A stretch of DNA of 64,000 nt, from positions 1-64,000 of the forward strand of contig NZ_DATCTF010000019.1 in NCBI RefSeq assembly GCF_036568125.1. Reading direction: 5' to 3'. Both the position numbers and the translations under genes were made by a program. Below are positions 1-7,516 of this stretch, piece after piece; positions within the stretch are counted from its first letter, which is position 1, and every line of letters starts with the position of its first letter. Under the pieces are notes generated by a model. The model was not told the origin of the DNA. It made no database searches and saw only the letters and a list, made by a program, of their open reading frames with translations. Source of the DNA: Magnetovibrio sp. GTDB taxonomy: Bacteria; Pseudomonadota; Alphaproteobacteria; Rhodospirillales; Magnetovibrionaceae.

Positions 1-22
1 GGAATAAGAACAACCCACAAAT

Positions 23-57
23 AAAACGGGGGCTCGGTTTCGAGCCCCCGTTTTTCT
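23..57. terminator. Bidirectional intrinsic terminator
   Basis: A perfect 10-bp stem (27-36 with 41-50, loop GTTT) is flanked by A-runs on the left and T-runs on the right, so it can end transcription on both strands. It lies 17 bases past the stop of the NapC-type gene on the minus strand and probably also ends a plus-strand gene left of the window. Confidence 0.9.
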
Positions 58-73
58 TTGCCAAGCCGACCGC

Positions 74-643
74 TTAATCGTCGCGTTCGCGCTTGGGGCG
101 TTTGTGCGCGACGCCTTTGTGGCAGTCGATGCAGGTTTCGCCGTTCTTTATACCTTCTTGCATTTTTTCACTGGAACGACGGCGCTGTTTTTCCCAGTGC
201 ATCGCTTCGAAGCTGTGACAATTGCGGCATTCGCGCGAATTGTTGGCTTTCATTTCCGCCCACACCCGTTCGGCCATGGCCAGGCGGTTGGCGTTGAATT
301 TCTCCGGCGTGTCGATGGTTCCGAGTAGCTTGTGATAGAGCTCGTTGCTGGCCTTGATCTTGCGCCACAACTTGGCCCCCCACGGCTTGGGCACGTGGCA
401 GTCGGAACAGATCGCGCGCACGCCCGATGGGTTGGAATAGTGCACGGTCTGTTTGTATTCCAGGTACACGTTGTCATGCATTTCATGACAGGAAATACAA
501 AACTCCATGGTGTTGGTGTATTCCATGAAGGTGTTGAAGCCCCCCCAGAAAATCACCCCACCGAAACCGCCGACGATAAAAATAAGGCCAATGGAGAACC
601 GTCGCGACGGGCTCCATAACCACTGCCAAAACTTACGTATCAT
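74..643 (-). CDS. NapC/NirT-family tetraheme cytochrome c (membrane quinol dehydrogenase)
   Basis: The 189-residue protein has one N-terminal membrane anchor (about 17-37) and four CxxCH heme motifs at 49-53, 79-83, 139-143 and 171-175, the classic NapC/NirT/TorC/CymA layout. Such proteins take electrons from quinol at the membrane and give them to periplasmic reductases or cytochromes. No napA, nirS or torA is visible nearby; the only partner is the diheme cytochrome gene just upstream, separated by a terminator-like hairpin, so that cytochrome is the likely acceptor (inference). The short basic tail (KRPKRERDD) is unremarkable. The family is certain, the final electron acceptor is unknown. 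Confidence 0.9.
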   Translation of the reverse strand: MIRKFWQWLWSPSRRFSIGLIFIVGGFGGVIFWGGFNTFMEYTNTMEFCISCHEMHDNVYLEYKQTVHYSNPSGVRAICSDCHVPKPWGAKLWRKIKASNELYHKLLGTIDTPEKFNANRLAMAERVWAEMKANNSRECRNCHSFEAMHWEKQRRRSSEKMQEGIKNGETCIDCHKGVAHKRPKRERDD

Positions 644-682
644 TGATCGCTCACCTGAATGGATGCCCGCATTCGAAAAAGA

Positions 683-714
683 AACTCCCCCTTGCCCGAA
701 AGCAAGGGGGAGTT
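683..714 (-). terminator. Hairpin between the diheme cytochrome and NapC genes
   Basis: A 13-bp perfect stem (683-695 with 702-714, loop CCGAAA) is followed on the minus strand by a T-rich run (TTTCTTTTTCG). It sits 8 bases after the diheme cytochrome stop and 40 bases before the NapC start. It probably terminates most transcripts, giving more cytochrome c than NapC, or stabilises the 3' end of a processed message. Confidence 0.75.
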
Positions 715-721
715 CTGAAAA

Positions 722-1450
722 TCACTTCGTTTTCGGAAGCGTGACGCCATAGGCGAGAATGTCCGCCGCCACTTTCGGACCAAAGGCCCGCATGGCCGGC
801 ATGGTTTCCGCCGGTTGACCGTTCATGATCTTCTGCATGATTTCCCAAGGATTGCCGCTGCTCAATTCGCCAACGGTTTCTTCCATTTCCTTGGGCAAGG
901 TACCGTCTTCGCCGTGACATTTGGCGCAAACGGTGTTGTAGATCGCAGCACCTTGAGCTGCATCGCCTTTGACCCCTTTGGTCGCATAGTCGATATAGTC
1001 GCGCATGTCGAACTGACCCTTGCTGACGAAGTTGGCCAGATCCATGTAATCCTGATCCGCCATCATGCCACCCATGCCATGGGTGTCATCCTTAATGATG
1101 GCGACGATCTTCGCCGGGTCGGCATTGGCCATGCCTTCCAACCCTTTGATGCCGGTGAGGTAAGAGCCTTTGGCGTATGCGCCGTCTTTGCCCTTCAAAT
1201 CCCAACCGTGGCACGATTTGCAACGCCAGGTGACATCACCGGATTTTTTGGTGTTCGAAGCCGGCCATGCTTTGTGCGTGCCTTCCGGTTTTTTTGCCCC
1301 GATCACCTTGTACCACTTATCGTACAGCAAACCGCCGCGTGCGATGGACGATGCGTCTTCTGCCGTGGCCTTAGACACCGGCATGGCGACAATCATGAAC
1401 GCAGCCGCAGCGCACGACAGAACGGCTGTCGTCATAACTTTCTTAAACAT
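722..1450 (-). CDS. Periplasmic diheme cytochrome c
   Basis: The start at 1450 is preferred over an in-frame start 44 codons upstream because it has a strong GGGGAG ribosome site and begins a clear signal peptide (cleavage near ATA30). The mature protein of about 212 residues has two CxxCH motifs, CKSCH at 77-81 within a TWRCKSCHGWD segment and CAKCH at 175-179 in a normal class I domain. The first heme lies in a less usual domain with Met-rich stretches (GMGGMM) that may supply an axial ligand. Paired with the NapC-type gene downstream, it probably carries electrons in the periplasm. I cannot assign a substrate; an oxidoreductase role on a sulfur or nitrogen compound is possible but unsupported. 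Confidence 0.85.
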   Translation of the reverse strand: MFKKVMTTAVLSCAAAAFMIVAMPVSKATAEDASSIARGGLLYDKWYKVIGAKKPEGTHKAWPASNTKKSGDVTWRCKSCHGWDLKGKDGAYAKGSYLTGIKGLEGMANADPAKIVAIIKDDTHGMGGMMADQDYMDLANFVSKGQFDMRDYIDYATKGVKGDAAQGAAIYNTVCAKCHGEDGTLPKEMEETVGELSSGNPWEIMQKIMNGQPAETMPAMRAFGPKVAADILAYGVTLPKTK

Positions 1451-1468
1451 GGTGAACTCCCCTAATTC

Positions 1469-1483
1469 GGGCGTGATACGCCC
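1469..1483 (-). promoter_or_regulatory. Perfect inverted repeat in the cytochrome leader
   Basis: GGGCGT-GAT-ACGCCC lies 7 bases upstream of the GGGGAG ribosome site of the diheme cytochrome gene. It may fold as a short hairpin in the leader that tunes translation, or be a repressor operator. Only the symmetry is seen; the role is inference. Confidence 0.4.
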
Positions 1484-1623
1484 AAAATTCAAACTCCCCC
1501 CCGCACGCAAACATGCAATGCGTAAGGCCCAAATCCGCCGAAGCGGCGCCTTTCTATCCCGAAACTGTCGGGTCGATTCCACGATTAACGATGACGCTAA
1601 CCTCTCCCTCAGAAATCAACAAA

Positions 1624-1652
1624 ATAATATTGTATTTATCGCCCGCAATCAA
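1624..1652 (-). promoter_or_regulatory. Sigma-70-like promoter for the cytochrome c / NapC genes
   Basis: On the minus strand TTGATT and TATTAT are separated by exactly 17 bases, in an AT-rich stretch (1610-1690) upstream of the diheme cytochrome gene. Transcription from here would give a leader of about 165 bases containing the 1469-1483 inverted repeat. No FNR box (TTGAT-N4-ATCAA) was found in the gap. Confidence 0.5.
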
Positions 1653-1736
1653 CTCTTATTTATACGATTAACTGGACCGCTCTACTTATAATGGATTTTC
1701 CGTGAACAACTCGCTACTCGAAAAGGGCCGTTATGT

Positions 1737-2108
1737 TTACAGGAAACCTTCGCCATCCTCGTCGGGCGGCGGCAAAAACGTATTGTCGTCGGCGTTGAAC
1801 AAATCGTCGACATAGGAAAACTCTTTGCGCAGACCGCTACGCGCCAACAGCTTGCGCTGCACCGGTTCGGGGAAATCGTTGAACATGATCACACCGCGTT
1901 CGATCAGCACGTTGATCAAATCTTCGATGACACGGATCAGGCCAAGATCCGATTCCATCAATTCGCGTTGCGCACGTTGTTCGGGACTATCGGCGGACAG
2001 GAAACGCCCGAGTTCCGGGTCGTTGGACCCGACCATTTCGCTGCCTTCGACCTCTTCGCTCAAAACGGCGATGATCCGCCCTTCGGCGTTACGCATCACA
2101 TAAGGCAT
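1737..2108 (-). CDS. Small conserved hypothetical protein
   Basis: A 123-residue soluble protein starting MPYVMRNAEGRIIAVLSEE and ending in an acidic Pro/Asp/Glu-rich tail. The opening resembles small proteobacterial proteins that databases often label 'tryptophan synthase subunit beta-like', but it is far too short for TrpB (about 400 residues) and has no PLP site, so that name should not be transferred. The middle (about 55-85, EDLINVLIERGVIMFNDFPEPVQRKLLARSG) is helical and conserved in feel. Monocistronic, minus strand. Function unknown. Confidence 0.7.
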   Translation of the reverse strand: MPYVMRNAEGRIIAVLSEEVEGSEMVGSNDPELGRFLSADSPEQRAQRELMESDLGLIRVIEDLINVLIERGVIMFNDFPEPVQRKLLARSGLRKEFSYVDDLFNADDNTFLPPPDEDGEGFL

Positions 2109-2192
2109 TTAGCATCCCCCTAACCAAATGGTTTCATTGTCCTTTATCACTCTAGCGATCCTGCGTGCCCATCGCAATCGCTGTTGTTTCCG

Positions 2193-2915
2193 TCATTGCC
2201 CCAAACTGATAACGCCAAACAATCCGTTTTCACCGACTTTGGTGTGAAATTCGTTTTCGATCACATGACCGTATCGACCGCGTTTGGTGTCGCGGCGGGT
2301 GTCGGTTTTGCGTGGCGGATTGACCGCTATGGGGGATGGGTCGAGATCGAACACCACGTCGTCGAACGTCATCGCGTCCCAGGACGGCGAAGGCCATGCT
2401 ACGGCGGTGAAGCGATAGGCGCCGTCGTGACAGCTTGCGACGGTCCAAAAGAACCCCTTCGACGACAACTCGGTGCCCACGGCGGGTGGACCGAACACAC
2501 CGTCGCGTTCGAGCGCCGATACGACGCGGGTGGCGTCTGCGTCGCTCAAAGTCCGGCTGGCGGTTTTCGCCCGCCATGGATTGAGCAAATCGTTGAATGT
2601 GCCAACACTGCCTTGGGTGATATCCACGGCCTCGGTCACGCCGACGTTCAAACGCTGATCCGCCGCGCCCCACTCATAGGTACGGACCTGTTCCGTATAG
2701 ACGCCGTTATAGACCAAGCGATATCGGTTCGCCGCACCGGGGCCACACGTGGCGCGAATGTCGCCGCCTTCCATATAGGAAAACCAGCTGAGTTTACCCA
2801 TCACCGGATTGTCGGTGGTTCCTTGCGAGGCGCAAGCCGACACCAAACCTGCAACAGCACCGGTGACCAGCAAGCCGAGCGCGAGTTTAATCGGCTTCGA
2901 TGATTTCAAAGTCAT
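2193..2915 (-). CDS. Hypothetical lipoprotein
   Basis: The start at 2915 begins a lipoprotein signal with lipobox VSAC (Cys28); the longer frame upstream is only the shadow of osmC. The 240-residue product should be anchored to a membrane on the periplasmic side. No known domain is recognised; a Trp/Tyr-rich middle and two Cys (one in ATCGPG, one in ASCHDG) could form a disulfide. The start lies inside the end of the osmC-like gene (29-base overlap), so the two are co-transcribed and perhaps translationally coupled. Confidence 0.7.
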   Translation of the reverse strand: MTLKSSKPIKLALGLLVTGAVAGLVSACASQGTTDNPVMGKLSWFSYMEGGDIRATCGPGAANRYRLVYNGVYTEQVRTYEWGAADQRLNVGVTEAVDITQGSVGTFNDLLNPWRAKTASRTLSDADATRVVSALERDGVFGPPAVGTELSSKGFFWTVASCHDGAYRFTAVAWPSPSWDAMTFDDVVFDLDPSPIAVNPPRKTDTRRDTKRGRYGHVIENEFHTKVGENGLFGVISLGQ

Positions 2916-3306
2916 GAGTGATCTCCGCTGTTTTCCCGAGCATGATGGACGCCGAGCAGTACTTTTCCGCCGACAGCGAGATCGCGCGCTGCACGCGCTG
3001 CGGGTCGAGGCCACGACCGGTGACCTTGAAGTGCACATGCATGCGCACGAACACCTTGGGTTCCGTATCGGCGCGTTCGGCGGTGATTTCCGCAACGCAA
3101 GCAGTGACGTCCTGGCGAGACTTTTCCAAGATGTTCATCACGTCGATGGAGGTGCACCCGCCCATGCCCACCATCAACATTTCCATGGGCCGGATGCCGC
3201 GATCCTGACCGCCGAAATCGGGCGAGCTATCCATAATCACGCTGTGGCCGCTATCGGGCGTACCTTCGAATGCACGCCCGCCCAACCACTTGACTTCTGC
3301 CTTCAT
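2887..3306 (-). CDS. OsmC/YhfA-family thiol peroxidase-like protein
   Basis: The 139-residue protein has the OsmC fold signature with its two redox cysteines, Cys51 in MGGCTSIDVM and Cys117 in EKYCSASIML. OsmC/Ohr relatives reduce organic hydroperoxides with a Cys thiolate; YhfA-type members are poorly characterised, and this one matches that branch better (length, GGCTSIDV motif). It is cytosolic. It heads a two-gene unit with the lipoprotein and lies next to pirin and WrbA genes, a neighbourhood of redox and quinone stress proteins. Confidence 0.88.
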   Translation of the reverse strand: MKAEVKWLGGRAFEGTPDSGHSVIMDSSPDFGGQDRGIRPMEMLMVGMGGCTSIDVMNILEKSRQDVTACVAEITAERADTEPKVFVRMHVHFKVTGRGLDPQRVQRAISLSAEKYCSASIMLGKTAEITHDFEIIEAD

Positions 3307-3394
3307 GTGAATTCCTCAGTGAATCTCAAACCAGACTTCACCATAGCAAATCCACACGCCCTTGGGGTTGATTATTGTGTGACGGACGATTGTC

Positions 3395-4099
3395 TCAAGG
3401 CAGGTCGAACATCACCACTTCCGCAGCGCTCAACGCCGTGATCTTCAATGCCGTTTCTTGGTTGATCGCCGCCGATCCGCGTTCCGGCACACGCACGCCA
3501 TTGATTTCGATTTCACCGCGCGCGGGCACCACGTATGCCCGTCGTCCGGGTTCGAGCGACACCTCGTAGGTTTCCCCCGTGTCCATCACCGCCGCCAGAA
3601 ACGCCGCGTCTTGATGGATGAACAGCGCGTCCTCGTGCTCACGTCCATGGCGGCCCGACACCAGCGTCACGAACCCGTCGCTGACGCGGTCGCGATCGAA
3701 GGTGCGGGTGTCCCAGCGCGGCTGGTGTCCGATCTCGTCGGGTTCGACCCACACCTGAAACAGATCCAGATCTTCGCCTTCGAGATTGAACTCGGCATGA
3801 CGAATGCCGGTGCCGGCGCTCATCACCTGGACCTGTCCGGCGGCGGTGCGGCCACGATTGCCGAGGCTATCTTCGTGACTGACCGCGCCGCGCCGCACAT
3901 AGGTGACGATTTCCATGTCCCGGTGGGGATGGGTGGGAAATCCCGTGCCGGCCTTGATGTGATCGTCGTTCCACACCCGCAAGGGCCCAAAGCCCATGCG
4001 GTCGGGATCGTAATAATCGGCGAAGCTGAAGTGATGACAGGCCTTCAGCCAGCCATGGTCTTGATGACCGAAGTCTTCGAAAGGCGTCACCTTGATCAT
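3395..4099 (-). CDS. Pirin-family protein
   Basis: This bicupin protein carries the pirin metal ligands His57, His59 (FPTHPHRDMEI), His101 and Glu103 (GIRHAEFN). Bacterial pirins such as YhhW bind iron and some cleave quercetin. The ATG at 4099 is chosen because AGGAG lies 6 bases before it; an ATG two codons earlier would abut the ribosome site. It follows wrbA by 18 bases, so the two form an operon controlled from the wrbA promoter, probably by the divergent LysR regulator. The physiological substrate is unknown. Confidence 0.88.
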   Translation of the reverse strand: MIKVTPFEDFGHQDHGWLKACHHFSFADYYDPDRMGFGPLRVWNDDHIKAGTGFPTHPHRDMEIVTYVRRGAVSHEDSLGNRGRTAAGQVQVMSAGTGIRHAEFNLEGEDLDLFQVWVEPDEIGHQPRWDTRTFDRDRVSDGFVTLVSGRHGREHEDALFIHQDAAFLAAVMDTGETYEVSLEPGRRAYVVPARGEIEINGVRVPERGSAAINQETALKITALSAAEVVMFDLP

Positions 4100-4117
4100 A
4101 TCCATCTCCTTCGCGGT

Positions 4118-4720
4118 TTATGCGGCAAGCTTCACCGCCAGTTGCGCCACATGCGCGCCCTGGGCGTGGGCAATAGCCAATTCGTTTTGCGACGGGGTTC
4201 GGCTGCCGTCGCCCTTGGCGATGGTGCTTGCGCCGTAAGGCGTGCCGCCCGACATTTCATCGGTGTTGGAGAGTTCAGCCACCGAAAACGGCACCCCGGC
4301 GACCACCATGCCATGATGCAGCAAAGTGGTATGGAAAGACGTGATGGTGGTTTCCTGGCCTGCGTGCTGAACTGCGCTGGAGGTAAACACCGAACCGACC
4401 TTGCCGATCAACGCACCCTTCATCCACAGGCCACCGGTTTGGTCGAGAAAACTGCGCATTTGCGCCGACATGTTGCCAAAACGCGTCGGCGTACCGAAAA
4501 TGATGCCGTCGTAATCGGCCAACTCGTCAGGCGTCGCCAACTCTGCCGCCTGCTCGATTTTCATTCCTGCCGCCGCCATCGCATCGTCCGTCATCAATTC
4601 CGGGATGCGCTTCAGCGTAACCTCGACGCCCTCGACGCTTTTGGCGCCTTCGGCGATGGCTGAAGCCATCGTTTCGATATGTCCGTAAGAGCTGTGGTAC
4701 ACGACCAAAATCTTATTCAT
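4118..4720 (-). CDS. wrbA: NAD(P)H:quinone oxidoreductase WrbA
   Basis: A flavodoxin-like protein of 200 residues with the FMN phosphate loop ([12 protein letters not shown], 8-19), the GTPTRFGNM segment and the [15 protein letters not shown] segment typical of WrbA. WrbA reduces quinones by two electrons and avoids semiquinone radicals. First gene of wrbA-pirin, divergent from a LysR gene 112 bases away. A weak minus-strand promoter (hexamers complementary to 4781-4786 and 4758-4763, 17-base spacer) lies between. Confidence 0.93.
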   Translation of the reverse strand: MNKILVVYHSSYGHIETMASAIAEGAKSVEGVEVTLKRIPELMTDDAMAAAGMKIEQAAELATPDELADYDGIIFGTPTRFGNMSAQMRSFLDQTGGLWMKGALIGKVGSVFTSSAVQHAGQETTITSFHTTLLHHGMVVAGVPFSVAELSNTDEMSGGTPYGASTIAKGDGSRTPSQNELAIAHAQGAHVAQLAVKLAA

Positions 4721-4804
4721 CGCTAAATCTCCATGTCAGGGGGTGATCTGTGCCCTCACGATATGAGACCCTCAACAGGTAGACAATTATGCTATTTTGA
4801 ACAA

Positions 4805-4829
4805 TACTGTTTCGAATAAGGAAACAGTA
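4805..4829. promoter_or_regulatory. Candidate operator: 9-bp perfect inverted repeat in the LysR/wrbA gap
   Basis: TACTGTTTC (4805-4813) and GAAACAGTA (4821-4829) form a perfect inverted repeat with a 7-base spacer. It covers the ribosome site of the LysR gene and lies upstream of the wrbA promoter region. This fits a site for autorepression by the LysR protein and control of wrbA-pirin (inference). Confidence 0.5.
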
Positions 4830-4832
4830 CTT

Positions 4833-5750
4833 ATGGACATTCTTTCCGCCATGCGGGCTTTTGTCGCCACTGTAGATATGGGTAGCTTTTCTCAGGCGGC
4901 ACACGAATTAAACACCACCAAGGCCACCGTCTCGAAACAAGTGGCGGCCTTGGAAGACCATTTGCGGGTACGCTTGCTGCACCGGACCACCCGCAAGCTG
5001 AACCTGACCGACGAAGGCCGCGTCTATACCGAGCGCGCACGGCGCATCCTTGAGGACGTGACAGATGCCGAAGACGCCGTATCACCACTCGGCGCGGAAC
5101 CGCGTGGGCGGCTGCGTATCAGCGCCCCGCACACTTTCGGTGCGATGCATCTGTCCGAAGCCTTGGCGGCGTTCATCGAGCGCTATCCGTTGATCCATCT
5201 GGACATCGATTTTTCAGACCGGCTGGTCAACCTTGTCGATGAGGGTTTCGACGCGGTGATCCGTATTTCCCGTTTGCAAGATTCAACCCTCATCGCGCGG
5301 CGCATCGCACCAGTGACCATGACCTTGTGCGCCGCGCCGAGCTATTGGCAAAAACACGGAAAACCATCCCACCCTAAAGATCTGCGGCATCACAAAGGCG
5401 TTATATATGCGTATTTGAGCACCCCTGGCGAGTGGTCGTTTCGCGATGCGGGCAAGCTCATCCACATTAAAATCGGCGGCAACTTGACCACCAACAACGA
5501 CGTGGTGATCCGATCCGCCGCGATGCAAGGGGTGGGGATTTTCTATGGCCCCTCGTACATCGTCAGCAAGGAACTCAGCCAAGGTACGCTGGAAACGGCT
5601 TTGGAGAGCTTTAACGACGACCCGCTCAGCGTTTATGCACTCTATCCATCGAACAAGAATCTTTCGCCGAAAGTGCGGGCGTTCATCGATTTTCTGGTTG
5701 AGTGGTTTCGCCATACCCCACATTGGAGCGCACTAGCGCAAGACGACTGA
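4833..5750 (+). CDS. LysR-family transcriptional regulator
   Basis: A 305-residue LTTR: winged helix-turn-helix at the N-terminus (about 3-60, with AAHELNTTKATVSKQVAALE as recognition region) and a periplasmic-binding-like effector domain from about 90 onward. It belongs to the AaeR/DhcR-like group by the 'RLRISAPHTFG' start of the effector domain. The start at 4833 has AAGGAA eight bases upstream; an earlier in-frame ATG lies outside the usual LTTR start. It is divergent from wrbA-pirin, the usual position for its target genes. The effector is unknown, possibly a quinone or aromatic compound. Confidence 0.9.
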   Translation: MDILSAMRAFVATVDMGSFSQAAHELNTTKATVSKQVAALEDHLRVRLLHRTTRKLNLTDEGRVYTERARRILEDVTDAEDAVSPLGAEPRGRLRISAPHTFGAMHLSEALAAFIERYPLIHLDIDFSDRLVNLVDEGFDAVIRISRLQDSTLIARRIAPVTMTLCAAPSYWQKHGKPSHPKDLRHHKGVIYAYLSTPGEWSFRDAGKLIHIKIGGNLTTNNDVVIRSAAMQGVGIFYGPSYIVSKELSQGTLETALESFNDDPLSVYALYPSNKNLSPKVRAFIDFLVEWFRHTPHWSALAQDD

Positions 5751-5868
5751 TCATATGATGATAAACGCCCGATCTTTTCCCTTTCTTCCCGCTGAGTACG
5801 TGCCTATATGTGAGGTGGTGCTGGGGATTCGCGAAGAAGGACTGTGATGAAGGGGCATCATTGACGTT

Positions 5869-6453
5869 ATGGGCAACCACGAACCGGACGATTTTTCAAT
5901 TTCCAGGGCAACGCAAATCGAAACGCCACAGGTAGACCTGCCGGTTCCCTTGAACGGCCGAAACTATTGTGGCGAGCTGGATATCCGCATCGATCGCGCC
6001 GGAAAGTGGTATTACAACGGCTCCCCGATCGGACGAAAAGTGATGGTCGGCTTGTTCGCATCGCTTTTGATGCGCGCAAAAGACGGCGTGTATTGGCTGG
6101 TCTCCCCGACCGAGATGGGACGCATCGACGTCGAGGACGCGCCTTTTGTCATCACCCACATGTCGACCAAGAACCAAGGCGAAGACCAAACCATCGAATT
6201 TTGCACCAACGTAGACATCTCGGTGACCGTTTCGGAAGATTGCCCGATCCTCATGAAGCCCAGCCCATTGACCGGCGAAATGACCCCTTACGTGGTGATG
6301 CCCGGAAACATCGACGCACGCATCGAACGCGCGGTATACTATGATCTCGTCGATCTCGGCGTGATCATGGATTTTGGTGATGAAGAAATTTTCGGTGTCT
6401 GGAGTTCGTGTTCCTTTTTCCCGCTCGGCTCGTTGCAAGACACCGACGCGTGA
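5869..6453 (+). CDS. DUF1285-family protein
   Basis: A 194-residue cytosolic protein with the DUF1285 hallmark segments: CGELDIRIDRAGKWYYNGSPI (split over 34-54), LFASLLMRAKDGVYWLVSP and VEDAPFVIT. The biochemical role of the family is unknown. It leads a tight plus-strand series DUF1285-nudL-DUF6111-cca (gaps of 18, 51 and 22 bases), an order common in Rhodospirillales, so it is probably a housekeeping gene. Ribosome site AAGGGG is rather distant (about 15 bases). Confidence 0.85.
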   Translation: MGNHEPDDFSISRATQIETPQVDLPVPLNGRNYCGELDIRIDRAGKWYYNGSPIGRKVMVGLFASLLMRAKDGVYWLVSPTEMGRIDVEDAPFVITHMSTKNQGEDQTIEFCTNVDISVTVSEDCPILMKPSPLTGEMTPYVVMPGNIDARIERAVYYDLVDLGVIMDFGDEEIFGVWSSCSFFPLGSLQDTDA

Positions 6454-6471
6454 GCGAGGGAAGCCGACGCC

Positions 6472-7113
6472 TTGACGATTATGCTTGAGCGCGATTGGAT
6501 CACCCAGCGCCTTTCCAACTCCACTCCCTCCCACGAACGCGGCGATCACGACCTCAATCCCGGTTTTCGTCCCGACCCGCCGCTACGACCCGCCGCCGTT
6601 CTGGTCGGCCTGGTCGACCATGGCGACGGCCTGACCGTTCTGCTGACCCGGCGCACCGACCACTTGGAACATCACCCCGGCCAAGTCAGTTTTCCCGGCG
6701 GCCACATTGAACACCACGACGACGATGCCGTCGCCGCCGCGCTTCGCGAAACCGAAGAAGAAATCGGCCTGCCCGCAACGCATATCGAAATCATCGGAAC
6801 GCTCGATACTTACATCACCCGCACCGGCTTCGAGGTTACACCCGTGGTGGCGATGATCGAGCCGCCGTTCGACCTCACCCCCGACCCTCATGAAGTGGCC
6901 GAGGTGTTCGAAGTTCCCTTGGACTTTTTGATGGATCCCGCCAACCATCAACGCCATGAGCGTGAATTCGAAGGCATTAAACGATTCTTTTACGCCATGC
7001 CATATCGCGGCTATTTCATATGGGGCGCGACGGCGGGCATGATCGTCGATCTGTACCGGACCCTGAGCGGCAGACCTCTAACACCCCCCATAGACGAAAC
7101 AAGCCCGACCTGA
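6472..7113 (+). CDS. CoA pyrophosphatase (Nudix, NudL type)
   Basis: The protein has the CoA-Nudix signature LLTRRTDHLEHHPGQVSFPG directly before the Nudix helix, whose core is ALRETEEEIGL. These enzymes cut CoA and its derivatives into phosphopantetheine and 3',5'-ADP using Mg or Mn. The first Nudix Glu is replaced within an Asp-rich HIEHHDDDAV stretch, which is normal for the group. A TTG at 6472 is chosen as start because GAGGGAAG lies 8 bases before it; an ATG at 6481 would be 17 bases away. Length (213) is usual. Confidence 0.88.
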   Translation: MTIMLERDWITQRLSNSTPSHERGDHDLNPGFRPDPPLRPAAVLVGLVDHGDGLTVLLTRRTDHLEHHPGQVSFPGGHIEHHDDDAVAAALRETEEEIGLPATHIEIIGTLDTYITRTGFEVTPVVAMIEPPFDLTPDPHEVAEVFEVPLDFLMDPANHQRHEREFEGIKRFFYAMPYRGYFIWGATAGMIVDLYRTLSGRPLTPPIDETSPT

Positions 7114-7164
7114 TAAGCCTTGAGGCAACCACAGCAAAGGTCTCAAACCTGACGAGGGGAACCC

Positions 7165-7494
7165 ATGGTTCGCATATTTCTAACCTATATTTTACCGTTG
7201 ATCCTGCCGACGGTATTGTATTTCGCCTGGACGCTGTGGGTGCGCAAACAAGTCGAACGCCATCGCGCCCAAGCACAGGCCGAAGGCGTCGAGGGTGACC
7301 ACACCGATCCCGCCGACTACGATATCAAAACGCCCTGGTTCAGGCTCATTTTGGCGGGCGTGGTTTTGATGATCGTGGGACTGGTCATCTCGGTCTTCTT
7401 TGGCCCCAAAAACGCGCCGGACAGCGTCTACCAGCCGCCCCGTATGCAAGGCGACACCATCGTACCCGGCCAATACGTGCCCAAATCGAAGTAA
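7165..7494 (+). CDS. DUF6111-family small membrane protein
   Basis: A 109-residue protein with two membrane helices (about 4-24 and 60-80) joined by a charged loop, starting MVRIFLTYILPLILPTVLYF as in the alphaproteobacterial DUF6111 family. The function is unknown. The fixed position between the CoA Nudix hydrolase and cca genes suggests co-expression with RNA and cofactor maintenance genes. GAGGGGAA eight bases before the ATG is a good ribosome site. Confidence 0.8.
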   Translation: MVRIFLTYILPLILPTVLYFAWTLWVRKQVERHRAQAQAEGVEGDHTDPADYDIKTPWFRLILAGVVLMIVGLVISVFFGPKNAPDSVYQPPRMQGDTIVPGQYVPKSK

Positions 7495-7516
7495 GACCCG
7501 AGCAAAGGCTGCATCT

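Noticed and set aside
1737-2108. Tryptophan synthase beta subunit
   Set aside because: A database-style label for similar small proteins; 123 residues without PLP-binding lysine cannot be TrpB.
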